Source: Erythrocercus mccallii
Lineage: Eukaryota > Chordata > Aves > Passeriformes > Dicruridae
Assembly (NCBI GenBank): GCA_013397435.1
Contig: VZRG01001490.1
Coordinates: 122,223-186,222 of the forward strand
Reading direction: 5' to 3'
DNA: 64,000 bases
Under the pieces are notes generated by a model. The model saw only the letters and a list, made by a program, of their open reading frames with translations. It did not search any database and had not been told where the DNA came from. Of the stretch, positions 22,685-34,805 are shown one piece after another (within the stretch, counting starts at the first letter, position 1; each line of letters opens with the position of its first letter). The translations under genes and the position numbers were made by a program.

Positions 22685-23495
22685 ATGTGCAGCTGAAGCA
22701 CAGTGCAATGGGCAAATCCAAGGCTCCTGAGAATGTTTTCCTTCCTGAGGTTTACCAAGAGTGCCCAGGGCTCACAGCAAAGCCTTGGGATATGGTTCCT
22801 GCCCAACTGACAATCCCAAGTTATCACTTCCACATGTTAAAAAGGAACATTTCTGTACTAAAATATCTGCGAAGTTCTGCCCATTTGCTTTACAACTTTA
22901 TTGATTATAATTGGCTCTTGCTCCTTCAGCCCAAGAATTTCACACAAAATTCCAATTATACAATGCAGCATGACACAGCCAGAGATACAGACTCTCTAAC
23001 AAGCTTAGGCAAAAATCAAAGGGCTAAATCAAAAACTGGCTCACACCAAGTCTATTCTTTGTGCAGCCAACCAAGACTAATTAATGCCTTTAATGGCAGT
23101 TTACCCCTTTTGGCGCCATAAATCAGAGCAGGCAGCTTTTCTGAATTAACAAAAGAATCTGTGAAAGGTGTAGCTCATTAAGCACACTCCCAAATTCAAA
23201 TGCACTTAATCAGAACCAGGTACATTGAGCAGGACTGTACTCCAGGAGCAGAGTAATCTGCAGGTTGTACACAGGGCACATTCATTCATCAACACAAACA
23301 AGGCTGGCACACCGGGAAGAAGGGCTGAATTATACATCTGAGAGAAAGGCCCCTGCTTCCAGCACGGCTTTTGTGAGAGCAGGAATGTGCAGCACACTGC
23401 AGGAAGGCGCTGTGGAAAGGTGGAGGGAACGGGGAGGATGTTTCCCATCAGCTCACCTCAGCCAGAGTCCTTGAACAGAGCACACTGCTGCTGCG
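22685..23495. other. Unique non-coding sequence, nothing recognised
   Basis: A 144-codon open frame (22687-23121, plus) starts inside the flank of the CR1 copy and shows no domain. No other feature was seen. Confidence 0.4.
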
Positions 23496-23953
23496 GAGCT
23501 GTTGGAGCAGTTCCAGACAAGGCACCAAGCTGATCAGAGGGATGGAGCTGCTCTGCTGCGAGGAACGGCTGAGAAAACTGGGATTGTTCAGCCTGGAAAA
23601 GAAAAGCTTTGGGGTGACCTCAGTGTGACCTTCCAGGACCTGCAGGGGACCTATAGGAAAGATGGAGAGAGACTCTTTACAAGGGCCTGGAGTGACAGGA
23701 CAAGGAAGAATGAAGCTTATTCTCAAAATGACAGAGTTTTAGTCTGGATCTTAGGAAGAAATCCTTCCCTGTGAAGATGGGGGGGCCCTGCCACAGGGTG
23801 CCTAGAGAAGCTGTGGCTTCTCCATCCCTGGGAGTGTCCAAGGCCAGGTTGGAGCAGCCTGGGATAGTGGAAGATGTCCTTGCCCATGACAGGGGGTGGC
23901 ATTGGATGGCCTTTAAGGTCCACTCCAACCCAAACCACTTGGGGATTCTATGA
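23496..23953 (+). mobile_element. CR1 LINE, sense, ~460 bp of ORF2 tail plus 3' UTR
   Basis: This is the longest sense copy with an intact 3' end. It starts in GAGCTGTTGGAGCAGTTCCA, then GGGATTGTTCAGCCTGGAAA and AGAAAAGCTTTGGGGTGACC, and reaches GGATGGCCTTTAAGGTCCAC and GGGGATTCTATGA. The translated frame shows YRKDGERLFTRAWSDRT, corresponding to the canonical YKKDGDRLFSRACSDRT segment of CR1 ORF2. The stretch after the DRT segment (TCTCAAAATGACAGAGTTTTAG) is AT-rich and of older character. It carries stops and frameshifts and cannot encode an active element. Confidence 0.95.
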
Positions 23954-24127
23954 AGTACCTAAATACACTGTAATATATCACATAGGGAAACTTCTTCCCT
24001 GTATAAGGTGATGAATTTATAAAGATTAATGACCCAGCATTTCATCCTTGGTGACACTCTTGAAAATACCTTTCTAAGTCAAATCCACACCTCTAAAAAA
24101 ATCCTCTTTTAAAATGTTTTTGCCACA

Positions 24128-24428
24128 GTTTCTTCCCAATATCCCATCTAATCCTGCCCTCTGGCAGTGGGAAGCCATTCCCTGTGTCCTGTGCCTCCAT
24201 CCTTTGTCCCCAGTTTCTCTCCCTCTCCTGGAGCCCCTTTAGCCCCTGCAAGGGCTCTGAGCTCTCCCTGGAGCCTTCTCCTCTCCAGGTAAGCACTCCC
24301 AGCTCTCCCAGCCTGGCTCCAGAGCAGAGGGGCTCCAGCCCTCAGAGCAGCTCCAGGGCCTCCTCTCAACTGGCTGCAGCAGCTCCACGTCCTTCTGCTA
24401 TTGGGGGCCCCAGAGCTGGATGCAGCAC
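24128..24428 (-). mobile_element. CR1 LINE internal ORF2 fragment, antisense, 3' end missing
   Basis: It begins abruptly in TTCTTCCCAATATCCCATCT and continues CCATTCCCTGTGTCCTGTGC, GAGCCTTCTCCTCTCCAGGT, TCCAGAGCAGAGGGGCTCCA and GGCCCCAGAGCTGGATGCAG. The innermost segment keeps the classic spacing CATCCAGCTCTGGGGCCCCC before the ELLERVQRR-like segment. In that respect it differs from the copies at 32604 and 48449. It faces the sense copy ending at 23953. Confidence 0.93.
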
Positions 24429-24882
24429 ATAACTTGCTTGACAGAAATCATTTTCCATATCACATGTTCTCTGAAAGGAATTTTTTTCTCCAAAACAGAG
24501 CTGGCAGTGCAGGAAAACTTCAGATCTGTGAACAAAGGATTTGCTCCTGCACTAAAAAAATTCACTAAATGATGTTCCCAACAGCATCAAAGTGTCCAAG
24601 AGCTGCTGGCAAAATGCTCCACTTCAGCTCTGGATTCAGTGCATTCCCAGCCCAATGAAGACCCCACCAAACTGGCAGAAATGCTCAGGAGACTTAAAGT
24701 CCACAAATTTTCCACATGAGTTCAGAAACGTTGAGGAGCAGAAGTATAAAGTCCAGGCCCAGTTCCAAATTCCACTCACACACACTGGATGAAAACCAGC
24801 CTAATGTAAAAGCACATTTAAAAATATTTACATCAAACCAAACCATTACAGAGATAAGAGAGGTATTTATAGAAACACATGG

Positions 24883-24887
<5 letters not shown>
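24429..24887. other. Unique non-coding sequence, nothing recognised
   Basis: AT-leaning sequence leading into the CA microsatellite, with no recognised repeat or exon. Confidence 0.4.

Positions 24888-24921
<34 letters not shown>
24888..24921. repeat. (CA)n microsatellite, about 17 units
   Basis: An uninterrupted ACAC run is bounded by GGATTTT on the left and CGCACCGTG on the right. The absence of interruptions makes length polymorphism likely. Confidence 0.97.
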
Positions 24922-24925
<4 letters not shown>

Positions 24926-26175
24926 CGTGTTTAACTATTTAATTGCTGGAATTTCAATTAGGATGTGGGGGAGTGGGGTATTTCACAAGCAGGAAACAAC
25001 CTAAGTAAGCTAAGACATGGAGCACTCACACAATCAAATTTAACTCAATTTCCTGCACCTTTTGATTTCTGAATGAACACTGAGTCTAACAGGGAGGAGT
25101 TCAACTCAAGATAAAGTCACTCAAAAGTAAATATCTGGAGTGGCTGCTGGAGATTGCCAGCAGGGCAGTCACAGCCTGGAGAGCAACCCCGATCTGCTTG
25201 GTCAGCCAAGTCTCCACAGGCTCCATCAAATCCACTCTTAAAACTTCTTAATCTGGAGCTGGATTGAACCAGGAGCCCGTGGAGCAGGAGCTTTCTTATG
25301 CAAAGCCAACACTGCACATATTCCCACTTGAAACACAATCTTGTTCTCTGGATTTCCCGTCAGTTTCAGTCTTTGTGTCCCTTCTCCCACCTCACCACCC
25401 ATCAAACCCACCCTTGGCTTTGCCTCTCCCTTTCCACAGCCTTGGATTTCTGCTTCTCAAGAGCCCAAAAAAGCTGCAGAGCCCAAACAGGGGAAATCAT
25501 GCAGAAAAAAGGGATAGAAGCAGCATCAAAGTCCCATTTTCAAAAAATTTCTCCATTTTTCTAGCATGAAAATGGGGAAAAAGGGGAAGCAGGAGACGGA
25601 CAGGGGATCACTGTTGTTGTCTCAAGGCTGGCACAAGCAGGGAACAACTTTTCTGAAATCCTTGGCATTTTCTGTCCCATCCCACCTAAGCTGGAGTGGC
25701 GGGACAGGAAGAAATACCCGGATTTTGTCTGTACCCAAAGAGGGGGCATTGATTTAGGGCAGCTTTACCCAAAGCAGCGCTGGAGCGCTGAATTATTGTG
25801 AGGATAAGGGTCAGAGTGTGCCCAAAGGTTTGATCCCAACGCAGTGCAGCGGACCCAAGAGCAGCTGACATTTAAAGTTCATGTCATTAAGTGAGCAGCA
25901 AAACATATAAAATGGAAAAAAACATAGAGTCAACCCCAGTTTTTCCATATTCCTGCACAAGAACAGCTGGATGGGGTCAGACAGACACTTCAACCACCCC
26001 TGTGTCTTCCTTGCCCAACAGGGAAGTGTGGATCCCTAAGGGAAAATTGAAGGGCAGGCACACAGGGACATTTTCCCAGCATACTTTCCAGAGGGATTTT
26101 CTGAGGGGCTGTGTTCCTGTTTCACAGCTCCTGTAGATCATGTTCTCCCACTCTTATAACATATTAAATTCTCTT
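24922..26175. other. Unique non-coding sequence, nothing recognised
   Basis: No repeat family or exon was found. A small palindrome, AGCGCTGGAGCGCT, lies near 25776-25789 in a slightly GC-richer stretch. Confidence 0.4.
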
Positions 26176-26211
26176 ACATATATATATGTGTATATATATT
26201 TATATATATAG
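26176..26211. repeat. Imperfect (TA)n repeat
   Basis: TACATATATATATGTGTATA followed by TATATTTATATATATA forms an interrupted AT dinucleotide run of about 36 bp. Confidence 0.93.
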
Positions 26212-29200
26212 GTACATGCTCAAAGGGCTTGACCTGCTTAGGTCTCATCATGCTGGGCACTATAAACCAAAATAAGAAGTTAAGATAGAAACTGCTCCAA
26301 CCAAATTACACTGCAAAGTTTACATTTGAAAACAAGTGTTTCCAGCTTTCTTCTCCCAAGAAGTAGAAACTATTAGAAAACAATTTGCCTGTCTCCAGGC
26401 AAATGACAGAAGTTTATATCAGGAATCGTGTCTGTGCCAACCCGGGGATTTTGACCCAGCTAATGAACACAAGTCTCCTTTATAATATAAAACAAAAATG
26501 TATTATTTACAAGGAAGATATTAAGACTAATAAACACTAAAAAAGAACCCCTCTCACAAGCTTTTATAGGAGCAGCACATAAGTACTATATGTTTTACTC
26601 AGGCTGCTGAAGATCCGATGTTTATAAACTTTCTAAATCAACACAATAAAATAGACCAGGCACAGAGTGTTGCTGGAGCTTCAGCTTATGCATTTCTTGA
26701 CCCAGAAATCACTCCTCATTTTCAAATGCAAAGTGCTTCTGTAGCAAAGTTCATTTAATAGACAGAAGAGTCCAAACCGTATCAAACAGCAACAGCTGCA
26801 ATCTCCACGGCATCCAAGGCTTTCCTGTCAGGAGGGAGCAGGGAAAAGGTTTTGGGAGGAGTAGCTAAACCCAAGTGCTACAAGTGAAGGGCACAAAGAC
26901 AGGATGAATTGGTACCTCTTGGATACGAGCTTCCTTGGGATGGAGATAATCCGGAGAGGAGTGTGCCTGGGCAGGGAGTCTTCACAGCATTCCAGAGCTC
27001 TGCAGCAGCGACGACAGGGAGAGAGAGAGAGACAAACACCCGTGAGGCTCTGTGGAAAACCTGCTGGAAGAAAACACGGCTCTTCCCAGCTCTGAGTGGT
27101 CTTCACCTCCACTGGAGCAGAAGGAGAAACGGGACATGTAAGAAATGCAGGCAAAAAAAGGAGGAGCGCTGGAGACGCAGGATAAGAAGAGAGGGAAGGG
27201 ATACCAGAGCTGGCAATAAGACTAAGGCCTTCCCAGCTTTCTAGAGGGAGAAAACAAAGTCCAGGCTTTCATTTAAACACTTGTTTACCAGCTATTTGTC
27301 AGGATTTGGGACTAAACAGGTTTTAGCCTGAGTTTTACATGTTACTCCTACACCCTCCCTTCCCAGCTGACACAAAAGCTCAGAGAACTGAAAATGAAAT
27401 CCCTCAAAATGAAGTGCAGCACCCAAAAAAAGCTCTCAAGGCACTCCACATGCTTTATGCATTATAGGGAGGAACAGAAACCCTACTGTTCCCAAAGCAG
27501 GACCAGCTCCTTGGAGCGGTTGTTTATTTTAATCAACCCAGTACCAAAAGGTTTACATTAAATATTTTTTCATGGTTTCTAACCACTGATCCTGTATTAG
27601 TTTACATTCACTCAAAAAACACTCAGGGGGAGAAAGCAGGAGGCAGAAAACATCGAATCCAGTAAAACAACTGAGGTTTTCTTTGGGAGTGCTGGTACAT
27701 CCCACCTTCCCCTGAAGAATTACACCACCAGACCCTTCAAGCCAGCTAATGAAAAAGCACAGATTTGTAAATTAACAGAAAACAGTAAATTCTTCATTTT
27801 CACTGAATCTTTCTTCTTCCTGCCTCCTGCAGGAAGCCACCACCTGCCATCAGAGATGGCATCCTTGGAGAGAAGTCAAAACCCACCCTGCTGATGCTCC
27901 AGTATCCCACTGGTACTAGCAGGAGCATCAGCACACTCAGGGAAACGGGTCAGGAACATCTCCACCTGTTGCTTCCATGGGTGCTTGATTTCTGTATTTC
28001 TATATTTATAAGTATTTCTGTATTTATAAGAAGCATATTCATCGCTTGGAATTTAATTCTAGTTTCAGGCTTTTTGACTGGTTTTTATGGCCCTTCCATT
28101 CAAAGACAAAACCCTAAAATATCTTCAGGAGAGAGAGGAAAGCATAAGTGAATTTCAGCAGAGACAAGGACTTGACAAATCTCATCCCATCAAGCTCTGC
28201 AGTGGCAAATTAGTCTTTCTCTGAGCACATTCTGTACTCAAAGTAGCCTCAATGCTTCAGGAGGTACCAAATATAACACAGCCCCATTTTAACTTCCTTC
28301 CAGGAATACACACACTCATTTATCAAGAAGACGTGGGCTGCAGCTCCACTTCCAACAGCTTCAGTAACATTTTGTAAAATTAAACAAATTACTCCTTTTG
28401 TGGCAAGAAAGAAGCTGAAAATAAGTGTTCAAGCAAATGGGGGAGAAAACCACTTCCCTCACATCTTCCTCCCCTTTTGGATTTCGGGAAAGCAAGCCCT
28501 GCCTGCTGCACCAGGCTCAGCATCAACCGCGGGATCACCGACCGCTCCTTCTGCTGCTTTCACACCTCAATCCCCACACCCTTATCATTATTACTTCATT
28601 TCAGAGCTGCTTTCATAGCTCCGTTTGCTCCAAGTCCTCATTTTGAAATATTTTCACATCCTTATGTTTGTACAAACCAAGGAAGTCCACAGGCTCTTGC
28701 TTACAAAGACTAAAGGTACACATCCAATGGCGTTGAATGTCTGGAGAGTTCCCAGGATTTGGCAGGAGCACAGCACTGCCACAGCCTTTAATGCTGAGGG
28801 ATTCTCCAAACATTCCCCCTTTTGTTCGGCTCTGGCTGCTACAGAGAGGGAGAAGAACGGTCCCCACCTCTCATTAACCTTGGTGTTGGATCATTCTTTA
28901 GCTGCAACAGCATCAATACCTGCTTGCATTGTGCTGCCACTCAGCAGATTAACCCTTTTGGGAATTTCCTTTTTTTGGCTCATTTTCTGGTTTTTTTCCT
29001 GACCAGAAGTCAAAATGATTCAGTGCGGAGTGGATGCTGCTGCTGCAGAGAGAAGCTGTGATAAGCTGCAGAGAAGGAGGCTGTCCAGCTGCCAGGGCAC
29101 ATCCCTGCCCTCTGCCACCACTCAAAAACCGGCAGGGAACAGTCAGGATTGACCAAATTTGGATGTATTTGCAGAAAAACAATCAGTTCCAATCAGTGGC

Positions 29201-29407
29201 TTTGAGTGGAAGTGCAAAGACATTCATTAAAGAATGAGAAAAACCAAATTAATTTGTGAGGAGGTATTAATGTGGAAAATCTAGGGAAATAGCACAACAT
29301 TGAGAAGTCCTGTTGGCACAACCTTGTTCATCAAGAGTGTGATCTGGGATTAAGTCAGGGAAAACTTCAAGAATACAGAAAAAAACAGTCCTGCCTGCCT
29401 GTGGGCC
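26212..29407. other. Unique non-coding sequence, repeat-poor
   Basis: With the preceding segments this makes about 5 kb without recognised CR1. It includes an AT-rich stretch at 26390-26540 and a short GA run at 27018-27031. A 125-codon plus frame (28625-29002) and other frames show no recognisable domain. A possible tiny CR1 scrap near 27830-27890 was rejected as too weak. Confidence 0.4.
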
Positions 29408-29560
29408 AACCTGTGCCAGGGCCTCCCCACTCTCAAAGCCAAGAATTCCTTCCCAATATCCCATCTAACCCTGCACTCTGGCAGTGGGAAACCGTTCCCT
29501 GTGTCCTGTCACTACAAGCTCCTGTAAGAGGTGTCTCTCCATCTTTCTTATCAGTTAAGC
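29408..29560 (-). mobile_element. CR1 LINE internal fragment, antisense, 3' end missing
   Basis: CTGTGCCAGGGCCTCCCCAC, AGAATTCCTTCCCAATATCC, GGCAGTGGGAAACCGTTCCC then GTGTCCTGTCACTACAAGCT and CCTGTAAGAGGTGTCTCTCC. The last two blocks are the older CR1 version (GTCACTACAGGC...GTCTCTCCCCATCTTTCTTA), so this copy is intermediate between the GC-rich and classic forms. The terminal ~150 bp expected before 29408 is absent. Confidence 0.9.
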
Positions 29561-32500
29561 AAAGACACCAAAGCAGGTTCCTGCAGTCCAGAATTCCTCC
29601 TTCCCTTCACACTTTCTTCTTGCTAAGAAAGAGATTAAATCCCTTAATATTTCCCAAGATTACTGCAGCTACTAAGTAGGGAAGTTCATTCCCTAATATC
29701 TTCATCAACTCCACATGCTATTTCAAGCAGCAAAACAAGATTTTTAATTCTATCCTCCCTCCTATGCCCCAAATTTAGTTTTCCTCTTTTGTTTTAGTGG
29801 CTACACTAGAGTGATGATCCTGTTACAATTATTCTTCTATATTTCTCTTTTAATCCATTATTTGCATTCTTCTTTCCACAAAATTAGACTCCAGTGATAG
29901 GAGCTGGGTAGACAGATTATAAAACAGATTGAGTTAATTAGGATGTGGTGATTCAAACACCTGCTTTGGTAGATTGCAGAAGGTTCTGATAAAATAGTGG
30001 TAGCATAAAAATATACTGCAACTGCTTATCAGATGAAGATAAAAACATTCAGCAAATGTCTGACACTCTACAGGGTTAAATCCTATTTTACAACATTTTG
30101 GGTTCAGCTCTCCAAGTAACCAAACCCCACAAAACGGAAAGGGAAAAATTCCCCAAAAGTCCAAGTTCACTCTCTTTACTGCCTGTTTTCAACAATTTTC
30201 CCAAACTTCTTCTAGAATTGACACTGGAATAACTATTTTCACTTGTGCAAGTTATATATTATAAGGCATCTTGGGGTTTCTAAGTCGCAAACAACTTTGT
30301 AATGAAAAGAGAACAATTTCTTTATCTAAGGTTATTGTTAATTGAAGGAAATATTAACTGTACTACCGACAACAGTCAACCTTCACAAAGTGCAGCATTA
30401 AAAATTACACACAGCTGTTGTCTTAGAAATAAAAATATACCTTTCAGTGAAAGCAGCCTCAGTGAGACACTTTCCTCTATTAAAAAAAATAAAATCAAAG
30501 CAAAACACTCCGACACAACCCTTCCCTGTATTACAAAAGAGGGATTAATGAGAATCTATTTGAACATTGGGAAAAGCCCTGGCAGGTTCATTGTGAAGGT
30601 TAATTCAGACCCCTTTACTCATACAGGGAATGGAATTAAAGGAACAGAATTTAAAGGCAATAGTGAAGGGTGCAGTGTTAAGCTCTGAGCAAGGAGACAC
30701 CACAGAGAGGATACCAGAGACATTTCTCATGGAGCCTAATGCACTTAGGACCTAAATTCTGGAAGATTAGGGCAAAATGTTAATGAATATATACAGATTA
30801 TCCAGAATGGATCCGAATTCCATTCTGCTCAGGGCACATTTTAAAAAAAAAAGATCCACCTGGAGCAGCTGGAAGTGAAAACATCTGTGCAAATACCTAG
30901 CAGGAAACAAAGGCATGGAAAAAAATAATTTTGGAAGGCAGAGAACATTGCAGGAAACCACAAGATCGTTCCTGGCTGGAAGCGCCTTCCCGTCTTTCCT
31001 CTCCTTAAAAACTGGCAGTTGCCTTTGTGCCACCAGGACTGGCCTGGAGCTGTACCGAGACCTGGATTAGGGAAAGGATCCAGGTTAAAAATAACCTGGG
31101 TTTGCTGTTCCCTGATCTGGTTCACCAGATGGCCCTGAGAGAGCTGGACCGGCACAGCCCCGGGAGCCCAGCACCAGGAACAGGCGCACATGAGGAGGGA
31201 AGCTCCCAGGGACAGCTTCACCCTGGAGTTAGGAAATACAGGACACAGCAAGGAGAACTGGCATGGACCAAGAGGGGTAGCACCAGCAGGAATTCACCCC
31301 TGGATTTCCCAAACACTGATAATGCACAGGAGGGAAAGGCTCCCAGGACTGCTTACAGCTCCTGAGCTTCCTCCTGCCAAAGACCCATCTCCGGCACACG
31401 TCTTGGCCAACTGGTGGAAGAATTGGAATTGTTGGCCACCACCAGCAATGGCTTTGGCCAGTCTGGAGGGCAAGGAGTTTTTAAGGAAGATGGTGAAAAG
31501 GGCTATGTGCTTCAGCAGCACCTTGCACACATCCACCACAGGAAAACATCCCTCCAGGAAAACTCCATGGAACAACACACAATGAGTCAACATCTCCAGG
31601 CGTGCAATGAGCTTCTAGAATTAGATGGTTCTTGAAACTCCAGAGTACTAAATATCCCAAGATCCTCCTTCATTTTTCCCAGGAAGAATCCAAGTGAGAA
31701 CTCAAGAGGCAAGAAAAGTGAGGAAATCATTAAACTGGCAAAGCTGGGTGTTGTCATTTCTCCAGGAACATCCTGTTGGCTCAGCCTCCAAGAAAGACAA
31801 GTGACACACATCAGGATTCTGAACGTCACCTCTGACCACACCTCCCCTTGACATCACTTCTACTGTATCCTTAGAATAACTTTCCCACTTAGAGGATGCC
31901 AGCAGAAGGCCAGAAGGGCACAGCAAGCTTAGGAAAAAGCAGCAAATCCCATCCGCATTTTTACTTACTCACAGTTACTGATTAAAAAAAAAAAGGAGCC
32001 TAATCTCCTGGAAAACTGGAGGGGTTGCTTTTGGAGCCAAAGAGCAGAAAAAGGACAACTGCTACTGAAATATCAGTACTGGGCTCCCTGTCAAGCCCTG
32101 GATTTCAGGTGCCGAGCTGGGAGTCGATGCAGCTGCAGGATGGGTGGATTCAAGATATTTAAGTCAGACACTCTAATCTGAACTCCTACCAGCAGATAAG
32201 AGAGACTTAAGCAGAGTGAGAACTGGTTTGCTTTTATATTTAGCTCTATTTAAAAGAGACTCATTTCTCTAAGGCCCGTCTCTCAAACATGCCAGTTTGC
32301 CAAGAAATACTGCTCTGCACCACATCTGCCAAAGTTTGTAATCCAGAAAAATACACACTGGAGATAAATGTCCTCATTCTTGATTTGCACTTCACTGTGT
32401 TTAGAAAAGCAAAAGGCAGTGAGTTCTAGTCTGGTTTAATAATCAACTTCAATTTATATGGGCCATCTTTTGAGAAGGGTTTTTCTTCAATTTCCAAACT

Positions 32501-32603
32501 CAGAATAATTGGAATATCAGAATCATTCAGCTCAATGCATTGCTGAGTAGCAGAGTTTGGGGAGACAGATCCTACTGCCAACAGAGCACAGAAAATAAGC
32601 ACT
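29561..32603. other. Unique non-coding sequence, nothing firmly recognised
   Basis: Several open frames of 100-136 codons lie at 30302-31635 on both strands, with no domain I know. An A-run occurs near 30841-30850. The GC-richer block at 31020-31260 has no repeat match I can name. Confidence 0.4.
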
Positions 32604-32836
32604 GAGAGCCCCTTCTAGTACCTAAAGGGTCTCCCTGGAGCCCTCTCCTCTCCAGGTGAGCACCCCCAGCTCTCCCAGCCTGGCTCCAGAGCAGAGGGGC
32701 TCCAGCCCTGGAGCAGCTCCGGGCCTCCTCTGGACTCTCTCCAGCAGTTCCAGGTGCTGCTGCTGCTGGTCCCAGGGCTGGGGCAGCTCTGCAGGTGGGG
32801 TCTCACCCAAGCACAGGGTCAGCATCCCCCCTCTCA
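32604..32836 (-). mobile_element. CR1 LINE internal ORF2 fragment, antisense, 3' end missing
   Basis: It starts at GAGCCCCTTCTAGTACCTAA, passes CTCTCCTCTCCAGGTGAGCA, CCAGAGCAGAGGGGCTCCAG, CTCTCTCCAGCAGTTCCAGG and ends past GCAGGTGGGGTCTCACCCAA. On the minus strand the frame gives QQQQHLELLERVQRRPGAA. The upstream residues RPHLQSC (canonical RPHLEYC) fall in another frame. The spacing between these two segments is 4 nt shorter than the classic CR1 layout, exactly as in the copy at 48449-49140. Confidence 0.93.
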
Positions 32837-34279
32837 ACCTGAATTCCAAGTTAAGAAGAGCCTTTGATCCCTTCAGGATGTTTCTCCACTGCAGCCACAC
32901 AAGGCAGCGTTGAAATGTTTTCACCACTGTCCTCAATGGAAACATGACAACAAAATCAATTTGGAGATTGTTATATTGACAGAGACACTTCCTGCTGGAG
33001 TTATTTCCATCTGAAAAACCAGCTGAGCCACACTGATGAAAACATTGTTTAAACTGTGATTCTGCAAGGAAACCTTTCAGCTCTTGAAAATTCACCCATT
33101 CCAGTTGTCATGTATGTCTTGGGAAAAGGAGTTCTGGTTAAAAAACAGCTTCACAAAACTCATTGTTTTTTATTTATCCATAAACTTTCTCAAAGCAAGA
33201 ACTTGCTATTTATCAGGTGTTTTGCCTTCCATTATACCCAAAGCACACACATTCTGCTGTACCTGAGCAGCATCCCTGCACTGAACCACACTTCATTAAG
33301 TAATTAACTGAGCGATTCAGACAGATTAGGTAGCAATAAAAATTATTTTAAAGTGAGTAACTGCCTTTCCATAGAGGTGTTCCCAAAGTTCCCCAGAATC
33401 TTTCAAGGCCTTTAATTACTTTCAATACCAAACTCACTTCAGAGCTTAAAAGCAATTAAAAATGAGTTAAGTCAACATTTCCTTCACTGGGGTTTATTAA
33501 TCACTTGTTTGAAGCAGTCCCAATCTCTCCTTCCTTTAGAAGTCGTTTGCAATTTCTGCCACTGTAGACTTAATTTTTGTTCACTTGATTCCTTGTGCCA
33601 CACAGGGATAGGTATTACAGTGCTGGGGAAAAACTCACCAAAATTTAGAGTGATATTCCCCAGTTTTTAAAGAGATCATAGGGGGGAGCCTCCAACACTC
33701 AACTACTTCACCTTCCCGAACACTGCACACGGATTATAAAAATTCCTGATAATACTAGAGCAAAATAACAAGCTTTCCTCCAGCTTTTGCAAAGGTCTTT
33801 AATCATTTCCTGTTCCAATCCCAGCACGGACCTTGCCTAAGGCACGTTAATCCTTACCCCACACATTTAGTTCCTGCAGTCGGGTCAGGTCACCAAGCAG
33901 GCCAGAAATGGTCCCTTATTAATTATTTAGTCACTGCAGAGTGTGGATTTCCTCATTTCCGGCATGGCAGTTTCCCAAGTTTCTGGTGTGTCGTGGTGCT
34001 CCTGAACTTTCCCACTGGCTCCAACAAATCCACCCTCCCTTTCCAAACACTTTTCTCTGCCAACATCTCCCTAATGTTGTCCACCTCCATCCTACCCTAG
34101 ACCTACATATTCCACATGCTCCTCTATTTTATTTCCCAGTGCTGACTCCTATTTGAAAACTACTTTTCCTTGCACAAAAAACTCTGGACTTAGCTCCAAA
34201 CAATTCCTAAAAGTGGATCTTTTTCTATTCTCCTTCATACAACAGGCAGTCTTTTAACTCTCACATTATTCAACAAAGG
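32837..34279. other. Unique non-coding sequence, nothing recognised
   Basis: AT-leaning sequence without recognised repeat, RNA gene or exon. TTAATTA-rich patches occur near 33295-33360 and 33415-33500. Confidence 0.4.
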
Positions 34280-34539
34280 AGAATGGCTTTAAACTGCCAG
34301 AGGGCAGCAATAGATGGGATACTGGGAACAAATTTTTTCCTGTGAGGGTGGGGAGGCCCTGGCACAGGGTGCCCAGAGAAGCTGTGGCTGCCCCTGGATC
34401 CCTGGAAGTGTCCAAGGCCAGGCTTGACGAGGCTTGGAGCAACCTGGGGTTGTGGGAGGTGTATCTGCCCATGGGAGGGGGTTGGAATTAGATGAGCTTT
34501 AAGGCCCTTTCCAACCCAAGCCATTCCATGATTCCATGA
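34280..34539 (+). mobile_element. CR1 LINE 3' portion, sense
   Basis: GAGAATGGCTTTAAACTGCC, GATGGGATACTGGGAACAAA, GTGGGGAGGCCCTGGCACAG, GCCCCTGGATCCCTGGAAGT, GGGGTTGGAATTAGATGAGC and AACCCAAGCCATTCCATGAT, ending TCCATGA. The 3' end is intact and the blocks are nearly collinear with the dominant family. Confidence 0.95.
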
Positions 34540-34744
34540 ACTTCTTATTGTATTACGTTCTTCCACGTGAAATGCAGCTTCCCTGGGAAAGGGCCATGTC
34601 AGATGTAGAGCAGAAGGCACATCAAAATCAAGTAACACGTGACAGATCCTCTTGCCTCTCCACTGGCTACAGTGAGACATATTCCAAAGCAAAGGGTAGC
34701 ACCTGAGCTTGTCTTCAAGTGTCCTTGCTGTACCCTCCCTCCGA

Positions 34745-34805
34745 GAACCACGGAATCTTTAAGGCTGGGAAAGACAGCCAAGATCATCAAGTCCAACCTT
34801 GAAAA
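34745..34805 (-). mobile_element. CR1 LINE 3' terminus, antisense, short
   Basis: ACCACGGAATCTTTAAGGCT, GGGAAAGACAGCCAAGATCA and TCAAGTCCAACCTTGAAAAG resemble the antisense end of the 'GGTTGGACTTGATGATCTT' family, also seen at 1625-1680. It is truncated to about 60 bp. Confidence 0.65.

Noticed and set aside
27830..27890. CR1-like phrase CCACCTGCCATCAGAGATGG / CATCCTTGGAGAGAAGTC
   Set aside because: The resemblance to the CR1 phrase 'CATCTCTGGAGATATTCAAAACCCACC' is short and unsupported by flanking blocks.
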